Below are positions 52,784 through 63,801 of a DNA stretch of 64,000 nt, in pieces. The notes beneath the pieces were generated by a model. It was not told the DNA's origin and did no database searches. It saw nothing but the letters and a program-made list of their open reading frames with translations. The DNA comes from Ipomoea triloba. Taxonomy: Eukaryota > Streptophyta > Magnoliopsida > Solanales > Convolvulaceae. A program made the translations under genes and the position numbers. The stretch is from NCBI RefSeq assembly GCF_003576645.1, contig NC_044923.1:14760352-14824351 (forward strand), written 5' to 3'. Each line of letters opens with the position of its first letter. The stretch's first letter is position 1.

Positions 52784-54731
52784 TTGCTTGCCCTCAAGCA
52801 AGACAATTCATCTTTAAGTACATAAGTTCCCAAGATACTAAGCTTACTCAAATTGGACTCACGGTCAATCAAAAACAAATGCGAGGGCTACCGGAGAGGG
52901 GGAAATCTTTAATGCTATCTACAAAGAATGTTGGCCAGATGCCATACAACTCAAGAAATATTTCCGGGAAGTAAAAACCCTTCATAGATAGACATTTTAA
53001 GCAAGGGGAACACACTTCTCACACCATGCTCAATCATACAAAACAATTTCGAATTCACCTCTCATTTACATAGGGCCTTCAGCCGATCCCACTAGTGGGA
53101 ACGATGTACACTAATTAATCAACCCTTTCGACCAAACGCCAAAGCCCAAACAAGTAAGATAAGTGGGGGTAAGGGCATGGACCACTCACCGCCAATGGCT
53201 TGGGGCGATCCCTCTTTCTTTTGACTTCCTAGAGTAACGTCATCGGGCACCCGACTTCACATGGATCTCCATGCTTTTTCGAAGGTCGGTGCAATGGGTA
53301 CCCGAACCCTAGCGAAGCGGCTCACCTCCTCTCTATTTTCTCATCTCCTAGGATTGGTTCGCGTGGACAACCGACCTCACGTAGAGCTCTGCGCTTGTTC
53401 GAAGATCAGTGCAATGGTTGCCCACATCCTAACGAAATGGCTTAACTCGGTTCTTACCTCTAGAAGTAGCCTTTTGCCTTTTCTACTTTTCTTCATTCAT
53501 CCCCTCATGCCTTTTTCTTGGGATTAAGGGATTTTTCACTCTAAACTCACCAATAGGCTCACCTTTTGCCCCATGCCCTACCAAGGTTAGTTCAATTCCG
53601 GGCTTCGCTTACATTATCTTTCTCAAATTAAAAAGTGCACACTCCCACTTCGAGAGATCCTTGACTAAGGTCCTACCTAAATAAGAGGTGAACATCATGC
53701 AAGCAAGCAAGAATGTAAACCTATTTGGTTCTAAACACTCTCATGGGTGCAAAAAGGTAACTTCCCAAAAATATTTCAAGAATAAAAAATTTATTGGCAT
53801 CTAGTCAAAATTCTCCCTAGATAGCACAAACAATAACTCAATCTCCAAATGGCAAGCACACCCATTTATCATGACCAAAAGACCAGCTTAAGCAATCAAC
53901 CATTTAAGCAAAAAGTGCATCCTTTCCACACTTTAAATCAAACATCGTCCTCGATGTTGCCTCTCGGACTTGTGGAACAAAGGAACACAGGTCTAATCAC
54001 GCAATTCAAAACAAAACCCCTTTCCACACTTTAGAATTGATTATGGGGTGTGGGATATACTAAATTGATCCTGTATGACACAATAACATGGTACGCTCAT
54101 CATTTGAGTAAAAAGGCATATGCAAAGCTATACAAGCATTTTCCACACTTTAAATTTGAAAACGGGGCATAAAATAGAAAAGGGATAAGAGGCTAAACCA
54201 AGTATGCATCCCTTTTTCCACACTTTAGCTTCCAACGTCGGGCGGCCTCCATTATCAAAGCTATATGCACAATGGTTAGTATAGGAAATATCAAAGCAAT
54301 TAGGAAAGCTATTCAATTATTTGTACTCTCGATAGCCTGATTCAAACGCGATAAAGCAAAGTAACATCAAGCTAAAGAAAAGCATTAAACATATACTAGA
54401 GAAATATCAACTAAAGAAAATAGTTGTGAAATATTAAAGAGTATTCAAACATTCAGACAATTATAAAAACGCATGAAAGTAAAGCAAGCAAATAAAAGCA
54501 TTAAAAAGCATTAAAAAAATAAAGAAAATAAAGGCGGAACCCCACGCATAGAGAACCTAATGGTCATCATGGATCATCATCAAACACATCAAAGTCAATG
54601 TTTTTGGGTCAATTCTCTTCTTCTCTCATTCTGCTGACGGGTTGATGGATTCATCTTTACTGATAACCAAAGGACGGAGGGTGGAACTGACTTGCAAGCC
54701 GGGCTTGCAGCTCTTCAATTAATCTTGCATT
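52784..54731 (-). other. 3' untranslated region with repeated AAAGTGTGGAAA motifs
   Basis: No gene. On the minus strand AAAGTGTGGAAA or AAAGTGTGGAAAGG occurs at about 53931-53945, 54020-54033, 54139-54152 and 54213-54227, in addition to the true polypurine tract. Blocks at 53080-53110 and 53240-53330 match, inverted, the 3' UTR of the pol-less element at 28401-30447. Confidence 0.65.
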
Positions 54732-55949
54732 CTACTCTACAGCTCTCCGTGTGCGGAGAATCTCCTCGTCCTGCCTATCCTGGCGAGCGCACAACGATGT
54801 AAATTGTTCCTCCTGCCTCATGCTATGGGATCGAAGGTAAGCCATCTGCTCCTCATGGAGCTGCCTGTGAAAAGCCTGTGTGGACTCCCAATCCATCATG
54901 GATGATCCATCATGTTGTGTACTCGGCTCTCCCTGCTCTTCCTGCATATTCTACTCTCCTTCTTCCTCCTCCTCGCTATCACTGTCAGCATCTCTCTCAG
55001 TTGGTGCATTATCACCTCCCAATCTAATGTGCATAGCCCTAAAATCGCGAACTGTGAAAGCCTTCATTGAAACCTCACTCTTCTCCCTATCCAGATTGTA
55101 GTCGAGTCCTAAACCTCGACATAACTCAGTCACCAAAGGCCCGAGAAATACTGTCTGCACATTCTGCCTGTTCTGGGAGTTCAACCACTTCTTCACTTGC
55201 GGCCCCATATTCACATTGGCGCGGTTCTCCATGTACCACATATAGAATAGATCCTGGCGGTAAACTTTGTTGAGATTTGTCTTCCGTCCCGAGAGGTTAA
55301 CTACCAATGCCAGCCGAACAGCCTTGAGGTGATTGCTTGTGATATGTCTAGCCTTCATCTTGCTGGAGTCGTACTTTTTCTCATTCGTGATTCTGCCCCA
55401 ATAGTTCGCGGCATCTCTATCCGTATCAAAATCGGTTTTGAAATCATTGAAGTATCGCATGTCTATCTCCTCTTGGTCGTGGAAACCTAGAACGATTGCC
55501 AGCTCATTGACCGACTGATGGTATTTGTTACCAAAGAGTGTAAACCTAATCGACTTCCTTGCATTGTTGCATTCTCTTCAGATGCCAAGTGTAGCAATAA
55601 ACTCGTAAGTCAAGGGGGAATATGTTGGTCCCCTCTATTCAAAAACTTTACTTAACTGAGGATGCTCAAGCAATCGGTTCACAACACCTTCACAGTCAAA
55701 TTCTCGTAAGATGCTCGGGTCAAGGAACTTCCCTCCCATCAAAGTCTTTCCACGGTACACATCTACCAAGATGCGTTCTGCCGAAGTCATGTTCCTTAAA
55801 GCTCTTGTACCTAGTTCATCCGGATCAACTTGTTGTGTAACATCTACCGGTGGAGGTGGACATCTCGATAGTTGTGCTCTAGCCCTCTGTCGGCTAGTCC
55901 CTGCTTCGTCATACCGTTGCTTCTTTGCAATTTCCTTAGTCCTTCCCAT
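54732..55949 (-). pseudogene. Env-like ORF (putative plant transposon protein domain) with three stops
   Basis: One frame runs from ATG 55949 (MGRTKEIAKKQRYDEAGTSR) to 54732, about 405 codons, broken by in-frame stops at 55635-55637, 55578-55580 and 54948-54950. Recognisable segments include FTLFGNKYHQSVNELA, a central block with ARHITSNHLKAVRLALV and FLGPLVTELCRGLGLDY, an acidic DSDSEEEEEGE tail, and a Gln/Glu-rich end. Position after pol and content fit the env-like gene of Athila elements (PF20167-type domain; from memory). No clear signal peptide or membrane helix is visible in the remaining sequence. Confidence 0.6.
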
Positions 55950-56757
55950 CCTACAAAATTTTCACAATCAACAATAATCCACAAAAGCAATTGGTTAGTT
56001 TCAACTTTCTTCCATTTCCACTCATCATTCTTTCTCAATTTTTTTCTATTTCTTTCAAAAAAAATTTCCTTTATTTCGAAAATGGGTTCTTAGGTTTTCG
56101 AAAATTTTGCCATAGTTTTCCCTCTTTTTTTCATCAATTCTCATCATCAAAATATCAACAATATAGTTCCAATATCACACACATTCTCAATTTCAAGATA
56201 TAACAATTCTAGTCAAAAGTCAACAATGTCAAAGTAAAAGTCAACAATTTCAAAAAGTCAACTTCATCTTCTTCCCCAATTTCAAAATTAGGGTTAAAGG
56301 ATGAAAATGCAATTCTCAAATGTAGTGTGTGTAATATCAAATTGATGGCATATATGTGTTCTATAACAAGTTTCTACATCAATTCAATCATCAATTTCAT
56401 TATAACATTAAGAAATCAAACAAACCCATTTGCATATTCATGGTGTTCACACTAGGGTTCAAAATTTGAGTTCAATCTATCAATTTAATCACAAAGAATG
56501 AAAGAAAGTAATGAAATAAAGTTCTATGATGCATTTCTAACCATTATCAACACTTAAATCATACATACAAAATATTGCAAGATAATGTAGGATAGAATTT
56601 CATGAATTTTATCTTAAAATCTTAAAAGTAACCATGGAAATAACATTAAGAAGATGTTTTTACCTTGTTTTGATGTTTTTGACCTTGAAATATGAAGGTA
56701 AAATGAAGAATAGTGAACTTTTAGCTCAAACCTTGCTTGGGGGGGGGGGGGGGTTTT
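55950..56757 (-). other. Leader of the env-like ORF, AT-rich
   Basis: No gene. Ends at a G run (56739-56753), which is probably a sequencing or assembly artefact at a contig join. Confidence 0.5.
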
Positions 56758-59204
56758 GCGTGGAGATGAAGAAGAAAAATGGAGTTAGGGATGAAAAATG
56801 CGTGGTTCGGCCATCCTAATTTATTTCCGCCGAAATGCTCCATCCATGCGTGAGGATCAGCACTAGATCACGTCCACGTGACATACATGCGTGGATGGCC
56901 ACGTGGACAGCTACTGGAAATCATCCACGTGTCCTCCACGCGTGGGGGACACGTGGACAGTGGTGTCTCGGTTTTCCTCCGATTTTCGGTTTTTCCTTTT
57001 GCCTTTTTGTCAATTTTTGGCAGAACCTTTGCATCTTTTTTACCATTAACCCTGCAAATTACTCTCCCAAAAACATATACGAACAAAATACTAACAAAAC
57101 ACTAGAACGAAACATAAAAGCGACACAAATTTATTCACAAAACACCTTGAGTTGCTTCCCAAGTAGCACCACATTTTACGTCTCTGGCTAGACGCAACGT
57201 TTCTCCTCATCTCAACCATATTCTTTTGTTGTTGGTTGGAAACATTTTGGAATCCATGTGTTTTTCCAAACCAATTTTTCATTTTCCCATCTAGATTTGG
57301 TCTTGGTTTTCACCTTGACCATGGCTTTAAGTTCTTCCTCCTTCTTTTCACTTCTTACCTTCTCCTTTTTCGCTTTTTGTCCATCAAAAAATTCGAGCAC
57401 GGCACGTGGCCAAGAATGGCCTTCCAAGGATTAAAGAGCCAAAGGGCTCATCCTTCCCATTTCACAAACGATAAAGTCAACTGGCACAAAAAATTCTCCT
57501 ATTTTCACAAGCACGTCCTCCACTAAACCTTTCGGATACCGGGTGGTTCCGTCAGCTAGGCGATGTGAAAGCCGTGTCAATTTTAAACAAGGTAGTCCCA
57601 ATTTTTCAAACAAACTTAAGGGCATTAAATTGATAGAAGCTCCAAGATTGGCAAGAGCATTTGGAAATTCGATGTTCTTAATGGAACAAGGAACTACAAA
57701 AGCTCCTGGGTCACCTGCTCCTTACGGGGTAACCCATAGTCACTAGTGCCAAGGTCTCTTTGCCTAAGCATGCATAATCTCCAAAAGTATCACTTCCAAA
57801 TAGCTCACGATATTGATTATCATTGAAAAATTTTTGCACGAAAGCATTAAATGTACCCTTTCTCGCCCTTTCTTTTCCTTTTGAGGTTTTTGATTCGTGT
57901 TTTTGCAACACGGTCTCTTTGACTTTGTGATCACAAGAGATGATCTCCTCGTTGATCTTCTTCTTTTCTCCTTCACGGTCACAACAGGTGACCTTGCTTT
58001 CTTCCTCTAATGTTGGAATTTCACAAGAAGCATTTTTGATGTTCCTCCCAAGGCTTTGACTACAAGAGGTAGTCTTCTCTACTTCCTTTTCTTTCTTTCT
58101 TTTCTCACAATTACACATCCCGCAAATTATATCCATTGGATCGCATCCTTCATGTCTTTCTTTGATTGTTTCCACGGCACTCACTCTTTCCTTCGAATTG
58201 TTCTCAGTATTGCTTGGAAGTTGACTATAGTGTCTTTTGGACATCATTTTAAACATTTGAGAAATTTGATTCTCTATGGTCTTTAGAGTAGCCTTAGATT
58301 CTTGCCTCAAACTTGAAATTTCTTGTCTAATTTCTTGGGTAATCTCTTGCTTGAGATTCGCCCTATCATTCTTTAGCTCCATAATCGTTCTCGTCAATCT
58401 TTCATCGACTTCTCTTATGGCGTCTCTCCTTTGTTGAGAATAGTCCAATTGAGAGTTGTAATTAGGTCTATAATGAGTCATTTGAGCTCCATTCCCTTGA
58501 GGCGGGTCATATGTAAGTCGACCCTTCTCATTTTGACCGTAGGTGGGTTTGCCACCTTGATTATAGTTCACTCTCCCTTGGAATCCTCCATTACTATTGT
58601 TCCAACCTTCCCCTTGTTTCCAATTATGGTTTTGTCCCTGATTTCCTCCGTAGGCATTGTAATTCGGACCTCGTTGATAATCCACTGATTCCACATGCTC
58701 CGATGCGGAAAGTGATGTACAAATGTCCGTATCATGCGATCCTCCACATATGTTGCAATACAAAGCCAACGCCATACAAGGTTTTGTCTTCACTTCCATT
58801 TTCTCCACCATAGATTGTAGCATTTTGATTTCATGGTTCGTAGCTTCAATTTTTGCTTCATTCGCTACATGATTTTTCACTTCATACATTCCACTATGTT
58901 CCTCCCTTCTATCGTACCAACAAGAAGTATTCTTTGAAATCCTTTCAATTAATTCTTCCGCCTCGGAAGGTGCTAGTGAGACAAATGCCCCACTCGATGA
59001 AGAATCGAGGAGCATTTTTCCTTCGTCGGTTAAACCTCCATAAAATGAACTAATTACATCCCAAGGATGCATCACATCATGTGGACACTGTCTTTTCAAT
59101 ACTTTGAATCTTCTCCAAGCTTATCCTAAGCTTTCCAATCTTCCTTGTTTAAATTCTTGGATTTGCCTTCGGATTCTCATTGTCTTGGTTATTGGGAAAA
59201 ATTC
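56758..59204 (-). repeat. First copy of an identical 2447-bp segment (probable assembly duplicate)
   Basis: Identical, as far as I can see, to 59226-61672 at an offset of 2468 bp; every reading frame in it recurs unchanged. The copies are separated by one N at 59205 and G runs. Its gag (57711-59099), protease (about 57431-57718) and 57212-57427 frames duplicate those described for the second copy. Confidence 0.85.
56820..56965 (-). promoter_or_regulatory. Palindrome cluster upstream of the env-like ORF
   Basis: CCACGTG, GGCCACGTGGAC, CCACGTG, CCACGCGTGGGG and ACACGTGGAC occur within about 90 bp (copied at 59288-59433 in the duplicate). Similar clusters lie just upstream of the TATA boxes in the LTRs of this family. 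It may be an internal promoter copy; this is inference only. Confidence 0.35.
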
Positions 59205-59205
59205 N
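59205..59205. other. Assembly gap marker (N)
   Basis: A single N followed by a 13-G run, exactly at the junction of two identical 2.45-kb segments. Confidence 0.95.
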
Positions 59206-59679
59206 GGGGGGGGGGGGGTGTTTTAGCGTGGAGATGAAGAAGAAAAATGGAGTTAGGGATGAAAAATGCGTGGTTCGGCCATCCTAATTTATTTCCGCCG
59301 AAATGCTCCATCCATGCGTGAGGATCAGCACTAGATCACGTCCACGTGACATACATGCGTGGATGGCCACGTGGACAGCTACTGGAAATCATCCACGTGT
59401 CCTCCACGCGTGGGGGACACGTGGACAGTGGTGTCTCGGTTTTCCTCCGATTTTCGGTTTTTCCTTTTGCCTTTTTGTCAATTTTTGGCAGAACCTTTGC
59501 ATCTTTTTTACCATTAACCCTGCAAATTACTCTCCCAAAAACATATACGAACAAAATACTAACAAAACACTAGAACGAAACATAAAAGCGACACAAATTT
59601 ATTCACAAAACACCTTGAGTTGCTTCCCAAGTAGCACCACATTTTACGTCTCTGGCTAGACGCAACGTTTCTCCTCATC

Positions 59680-59895
59680 TCAACCATATTCTTTTGTTGT
59701 TGGTTGGAAACATTTTGGAATCCATGTGTTTTTCCAAACCAATTTTTCATTTTCCCATCTAGATTTGGTCTTGGTTTTCACCTTGACCATGGCTTTAAGT
59801 TCTTCCTCCTTCTTTTCACTTCTTACCTTCTCCTTTTTCGCTTTTTGTCCATCAAAAAATTCGAGCACGGCACGTGGCCAAGAATGGCCTTCCAA
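59680..59895 (-). pseudogene. Post-protease Lys/Glu-rich frame
   Basis: The frame encodes SWPRAVLEFFDGQKAKKEK and further Lys/Glu-rich sequence. It lies directly after protease where reverse transcriptase should begin, but contains no RT motif. Beyond it (about 59620-59680) is the CTGGCTAGACG..GTAGCACCACATTTTACG segment typical of the end of the coding region, so pol was deleted. Confidence 0.45.
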
Positions 59896-59898
59896 GGA

Positions 59899-60186
59899 TT
59901 AAAGAGCCAAAGGGCTCATCCTTCCCATTTCACAAACGATAAAGTCAACTGGCACAAAAAATTCTCCTATTTTCACAAGCACGTCCTCCACTAAACCTTT
60001 CGGATACCGGGTGGTTCCGTCAGCTAGGCGATGTGAAAGCCGTGTCAATTTTAAACAAGGTAGTCCCAATTTTTCAAACAAACTTAAGGGCATTAAATTG
60101 ATAGAAGCTCCAAGATTGGCAAGAGCATTTGGAAATTCGATGTTCTTAATGGAACAAGGAACTACAAAAGCTCCTGGGTCACCTGC
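59899..60186 (-). pseudogene. Athila-type retropepsin-like protease, active site Asp to Asn
   Basis: The minus strand encodes GDPGAFVVPCSIKNIEF, then NALANLGASINLMPLSLFEK and RLADGTTRYPKGLVEDVLVK. In the family the core reads ALADLGASINLMP, with Asp as catalytic residue; here it is Asn (GCC AAT CTT GGA). The protease frame differs from the gag frame, so a frameshift separates them. The duplicate copy at about 57431-57718 is identical. Confidence 0.8.
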
Positions 60187-61567
60187 TCCTTACGGGGTAA
60201 CCCATAGTCACTAGTGCCAAGGTCTCTTTGCCTAAGCATGCATAATCTCCAAAAGTATCACTTCCAAATAGCTCACGATATTGATTATCATTGAAAAATT
60301 TTTGCACGAAAGCATTAAATGTACCCTTTCTCGCCCTTTCTTTTCCTTTTGAGGTTTTTGATTCGTGTTTTTGCAACACGGTCTCTTTGACTTTGTGATC
60401 ACAAGAGATGATCTCCTCGTTGATCTTCTTCTTTTCTCCTTCACGGTCACAACAGGTGACCTTGCTTTCTTCCTCTAATGTTGGAATTTCACAAGAAGCA
60501 TTTTTGATGTTCCTCCCAAGGCTTTGACTACAAGAGGTAGTCTTCTCTACTTCCTTTTCTTTCTTTCTTTTCTCACAATTACACATCCCGCAAATTATAT
60601 CCATTGGATCGCATCCTTCATGTCTTTCTTTGATTGTTTCCACGGCACTCACTCTTTCCTTCGAATTGTTCTCAGTATTGCTTGGAAGTTGACTATAGTG
60701 TCTTTTGGACATCATTTTAAACATTTGAGAAATTTGATTCTCTATGGTCTTTAGAGTAGCCTTAGATTCTTGCCTCAAACTTGAAATTTCTTGTCTAATT
60801 TCTTGGGTAATCTCTTGCTTGAGATTCGCCCTATCATTCTTTAGCTCCATAATCGTTCTCGTCAATCTTTCATCGACTTCTCTTATGGCGTCTCTCCTTT
60901 GTTGAGAATAGTCCAATTGAGAGTTGTAATTAGGTCTATAATGAGTCATTTGAGCTCCATTCCCTTGAGGCGGGTCATATGTAAGTCGACCCTTCTCATT
61001 TTGACCGTAGGTGGGTTTGCCACCTTGATTATAGTTCACTCTCCCTTGGAATCCTCCATTACTATTGTTCCAACCTTCCCCTTGTTTCCAATTATGGTTT
61101 TGTCCCTGATTTCCTCCGTAGGCATTGTAATTCGGACCTCGTTGATAATCCACTGATTCCACATGCTCCGATGCGGAAAGTGATGTACAAATGTCCGTAT
61201 CATGCGATCCTCCACATATGTTGCAATACAAAGCCAACGCCATACAAGGTTTTGTCTTCACTTCCATTTTCTCCACCATAGATTGTAGCATTTTGATTTC
61301 ATGGTTCGTAGCTTCAATTTTTGCTTCATTCGCTACATGATTTTTCACTTCATACATTCCACTATGTTCCTCCCTTCTATCGTACCAACAAGAAGTATTC
61401 TTTGAAATCCTTTCAATTAATTCTTCCGCCTCGGAAGGTGCTAGTGAGACAAATGCCCCACTCGATGAAGAATCGAGGAGCATTTTTCCTTCGTCGGTTA
61501 AACCTCCATAAAATGAACTAATTACATCCCAAGGATGCATCACATCATGTGGACACTGTCTTTTCAA
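60179..61567 (-). pseudogene. gag: Athila-type Gag, 3' part (462 codons)
   Basis: It continues the gag begun at 62292 after a frameshift and a stop (TAA near 61589). It includes HDVMHPWDVISSFYGGLTDE, the EAEELIERIS segment, a short CX2C..H..C-like knuckle (YCNICGGSHDTDIC), a Gly/Asn/Gln-rich stretch (NAYGGNQGQNHNWKQGEGW), and a Glu/Arg/Gln coiled-coil candidate (DERLTRTIMELKNDRANLK). It ends at GYPVRSR, just before protease in another frame. Gag forms the particle that packages element RNA. The identical copy at 57711-59099 is probably an assembly artefact. Confidence 0.8.
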
Positions 61568-61674
61568 TACTTTGAATCTTCTCCAAGCTTATCCTAAGCT
61601 TTCCAATCTTCCTTGTTTAAATTCTTGGATTTGCCTTCGGATTCTCATTGTCTTGGTTATTGGGAAAAATTCAT

Positions 61675-62292
61675 TCATAAACTCCTTGTGTAGTTGTTGC
61701 CAAGACGGAAGTAGTGGTCATCTTGGCTTTCGAGCCATCTTGCAGCTTCTCCAATCACTGAGAATGGAAATAGTTTCAATCTAATAACATCTTCACTCAC
61801 TCCTTCTTGTGTATACATTCCGCAAGCTCGGATGAATCTTGTTATATGTGCGTGGGGATCCTCTGACGGTAATCCTGCATATGGACTGTTTTGTACCAGT
61901 GTGAGAATCGTAGGATGCACGTGAAAATTGATGTTCTCCCGCGTTGGAACATAAATAGAATTATGCATATTGAATTCCGGTGTCATATAGTCTGCTATTG
62001 ATCTCTGTTGTCCCTGTGGTATTTCATAATATTCTTCATCTCTAATTTGCTTCGGTTGATTCACTTGGTCAACCTGCGGTTCCTCTATTGTTGGCTCATT
62101 CGGATTAGGTATTCCAGGTGGATTATTCGGGATTGGTCGTGGGGTTGGTATAGGTATTCCTCTCCCTTGAGAGTTTCTAGTAGCACTTGTAGAAGCCATT
62201 TGTTCGGTTCGGATGTTTTTCTTTCTTATTGCCTTATTGATTTCTGGTATGTAAGGAAGTAATCCTTGGTTTCCCTTCGCTCTTGTGTGCAT
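61675..62292 (-). pseudogene. gag: Athila-type Gag, 5' part (205 codons)
   Basis: It starts at ATG 62292 (MHTRAKGNQGLLPYIPEINK). An N-terminal Pro/Asn-rich stretch is followed by QRSIADYMTPEF, LTLVQNSPYAGLPSEDPHAH, ITRFIRACGMY and DVIRLKLFPFSVIGEAARWL, the conserved Athila/Tat retrotrans_gag core. A frame change at the DDHYFRLGNN segment ends it. In the next frame WQQLHKEFMNEFFP continues the domain before a stop, so this and the 462-codon frame were one gene. Confidence 0.85.
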
Positions 62293-62456
62293 TCACCTTT
62301 CAAAATGATCAAGAAAGCAAACAATCCTCTATTGACTAGAAGTAGTCAATTGAGGGTAAGTAACAAAACAAATCAAACCAAAAGATGGAATTAACAACAC
62401 TCACGTTCGCAAAAGCATTCACTTAAAGAAAAGCAAAGCAATGACAACCTATTGCC
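62293..62456 (-). other. Leader between primer site and gag
   Basis: About 160 bp of untranslated, A-rich (plus strand) sequence. No other feature seen. Confidence 0.6.
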
Positions 62457-62474
62457 TCCCCGACAACGGCGCCA
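62457..62474 (-). other. Primer-binding site, Asp tRNA type
   Basis: Minus strand TGGCGCCGTTGTCGGGGA, three bases from the LTR end. It matches the complement of the plant Asp-tRNA 3' end (TGGCGCCGTTGCCGGGGA) with one mismatch. Athila and Tat elements commonly use this primer. Confidence 0.85.
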
Positions 62475-62477
62475 TTT

Positions 62478-63796
62478 TGACAAGTGTTTGTGGTGATAGC
62501 GGTGGTTGTGCGTGGTATGTCAAAAGATAAGGAATTAAAACGAAGAGTCTTGACTCCCCGAGTGTCGGTCTCGAAGGAGGCAATGCGGGAGATTGTTGTG
62601 CTTTTATTCAAGGGAATGCGTGATAGAACATACGGGGTTGTGGATGAGAGTATAGTGGCATTAAGCAAGTGTGTAATCAAATAAAGTAAATAAAATAGAG
62701 TAACAAGTAATAGAAAAGAAGGGAATGCACTGTGCTATCTATGTTGCCTCACGGTGTGTCTTAGGTAATGGAATAGTGATTCAATCATGTTGGCTATTCA
62801 AGAGTGTGATCTCTTAATCCTCTTCCACATTTGTGTACTAAGGCTTCAAGAGACATTTTATCAAACACCTAAGCTTCACACATTCCTACTATTTCCAATC
62901 ATGGAATTCCATAGGATCTAAGATTGCAAAAGCTATATCCTAACTCAAATCAATACCATGATAGAGTCAAGATCTCAAACTCTTAAGAGATTGGCCAAAT
63001 CTACTTAAGATCTAATCACATCAACAATCAATACACAAGAATAGATCCCCAACATCAAATGAATCAAAATCCACAATAAGAGATGAGAAATCACACTAAG
63101 CAAGCATAGATTCACACAACTCAATCCCTAGATAGAATTAGCAACACATATTCATGTATTCAAAATCATAAATCTAATTCAATCTAAGAATATAAATTGC
63201 AAAATAGAAATAAAAATTGGAAATAAGATTCAAGATAGAATTCACCTAGTAAATGGAATTACAAAATTTCAATCCAATCCTTGTTCTTCACTTCTTTCAC
63301 CAAATTGGAAATCTCTAAATGTAAATCTAAGGAATTGTGTAAGAGAGAATTCTCCAATATGAAATCTAACTTCTAAAAAGAACTTTTTGGAACTCTTCTT
63401 GGGAATCTCCTGAAAAATCCTAATTAGCTTCCTTAAATAGCCTCCCCAAAATTGCCCTACTTTAATTTCCTCCGCATGTCTCATCCATGTGCACGTCCAC
63501 GCGTGGATGGCCACGTGGATGGGTACTGGAATTCATCCATGTTGGCTCCACGCGTGGATGGTACTTCCTAGCCATCTCGGGACTTCTTTTCTGCTCCGAA
63601 TGCTCGTTATGCTCATATACCTTGCGGAGTGGCTCCCGTGACCTGTAAAATGTTCTAAAATCATACAAAAGGTAGCTTTGCACGTAGTTAACTTATTAAA
63701 GCAATAATTATCATGGATTAGTCACAAAAGACACTAAATCGCTATTAAACTACCCCGGTATAGACCTATATAATTAGTCATCTTGTGAGTTTATCA
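62478..63796 (-). repeat. 5' LTR of the Athila-type element
   Basis: 1319 bp. On the minus strand it starts TGATAAACTCACAAGATGAC at 63796 and ends ACAAACACTTGTCA at 62478. A TATA-like CTATTTAAGG lies at about 63431-63440, with CCACGCGTGGA palindromes upstream (63497-63560). Confidence 0.9.
63431..63560 (-). promoter_or_regulatory. TATA box and CCACGCGTGGA palindromes of the 5' LTR
   Basis: Two CCACGCGTGGA-type palindromes and a GGCCACGTGGA lie about 60-115 bp upstream of CTATTTAAGG on the minus strand. This parallels the CGTACG cluster before the TATA box of the LTR at 22232. Confidence 0.5.
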
Positions 63797-63801
63797 CTCT
63801 G

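Larger units (their letters stand above)
59226..61672 (-). repeat. Second copy of the identical 2447-bp segment
   Basis: Continuous on its right side with the 5' half of gag and the 5' LTR, so this copy is joined to the real element. See 56758-59204. Confidence 0.85.
51419..63796 (-). mobile_element. Athila-type Ty3/gypsy element, nearly complete but without RT/integrase
   Basis: Both LTRs (62478-63796 as 5', 51419-52764 as 3'), an Asp-tRNA primer site, a polypurine tract, gag, protease and an env-like ORF are present on the minus strand. Target copies are CTCTA (51414-51418) and CTCTG (63797-63801), one mismatch. The apparent 12.4-kb length includes about 2.45 kb repeated around the N at 59205, so the true length is probably near 9.9 kb. 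Reverse transcriptase, RNase H and integrase are missing between protease and the 3' region, so it is non-autonomous. Confidence 0.9.

Noticed and set aside
57711..59099. A second complete gag reading frame in the Athila-type element
   Set aside because: It is identical to 60179-61567 and lies next to an N at the junction. I treat it as duplicate assembly, not as a second gene.
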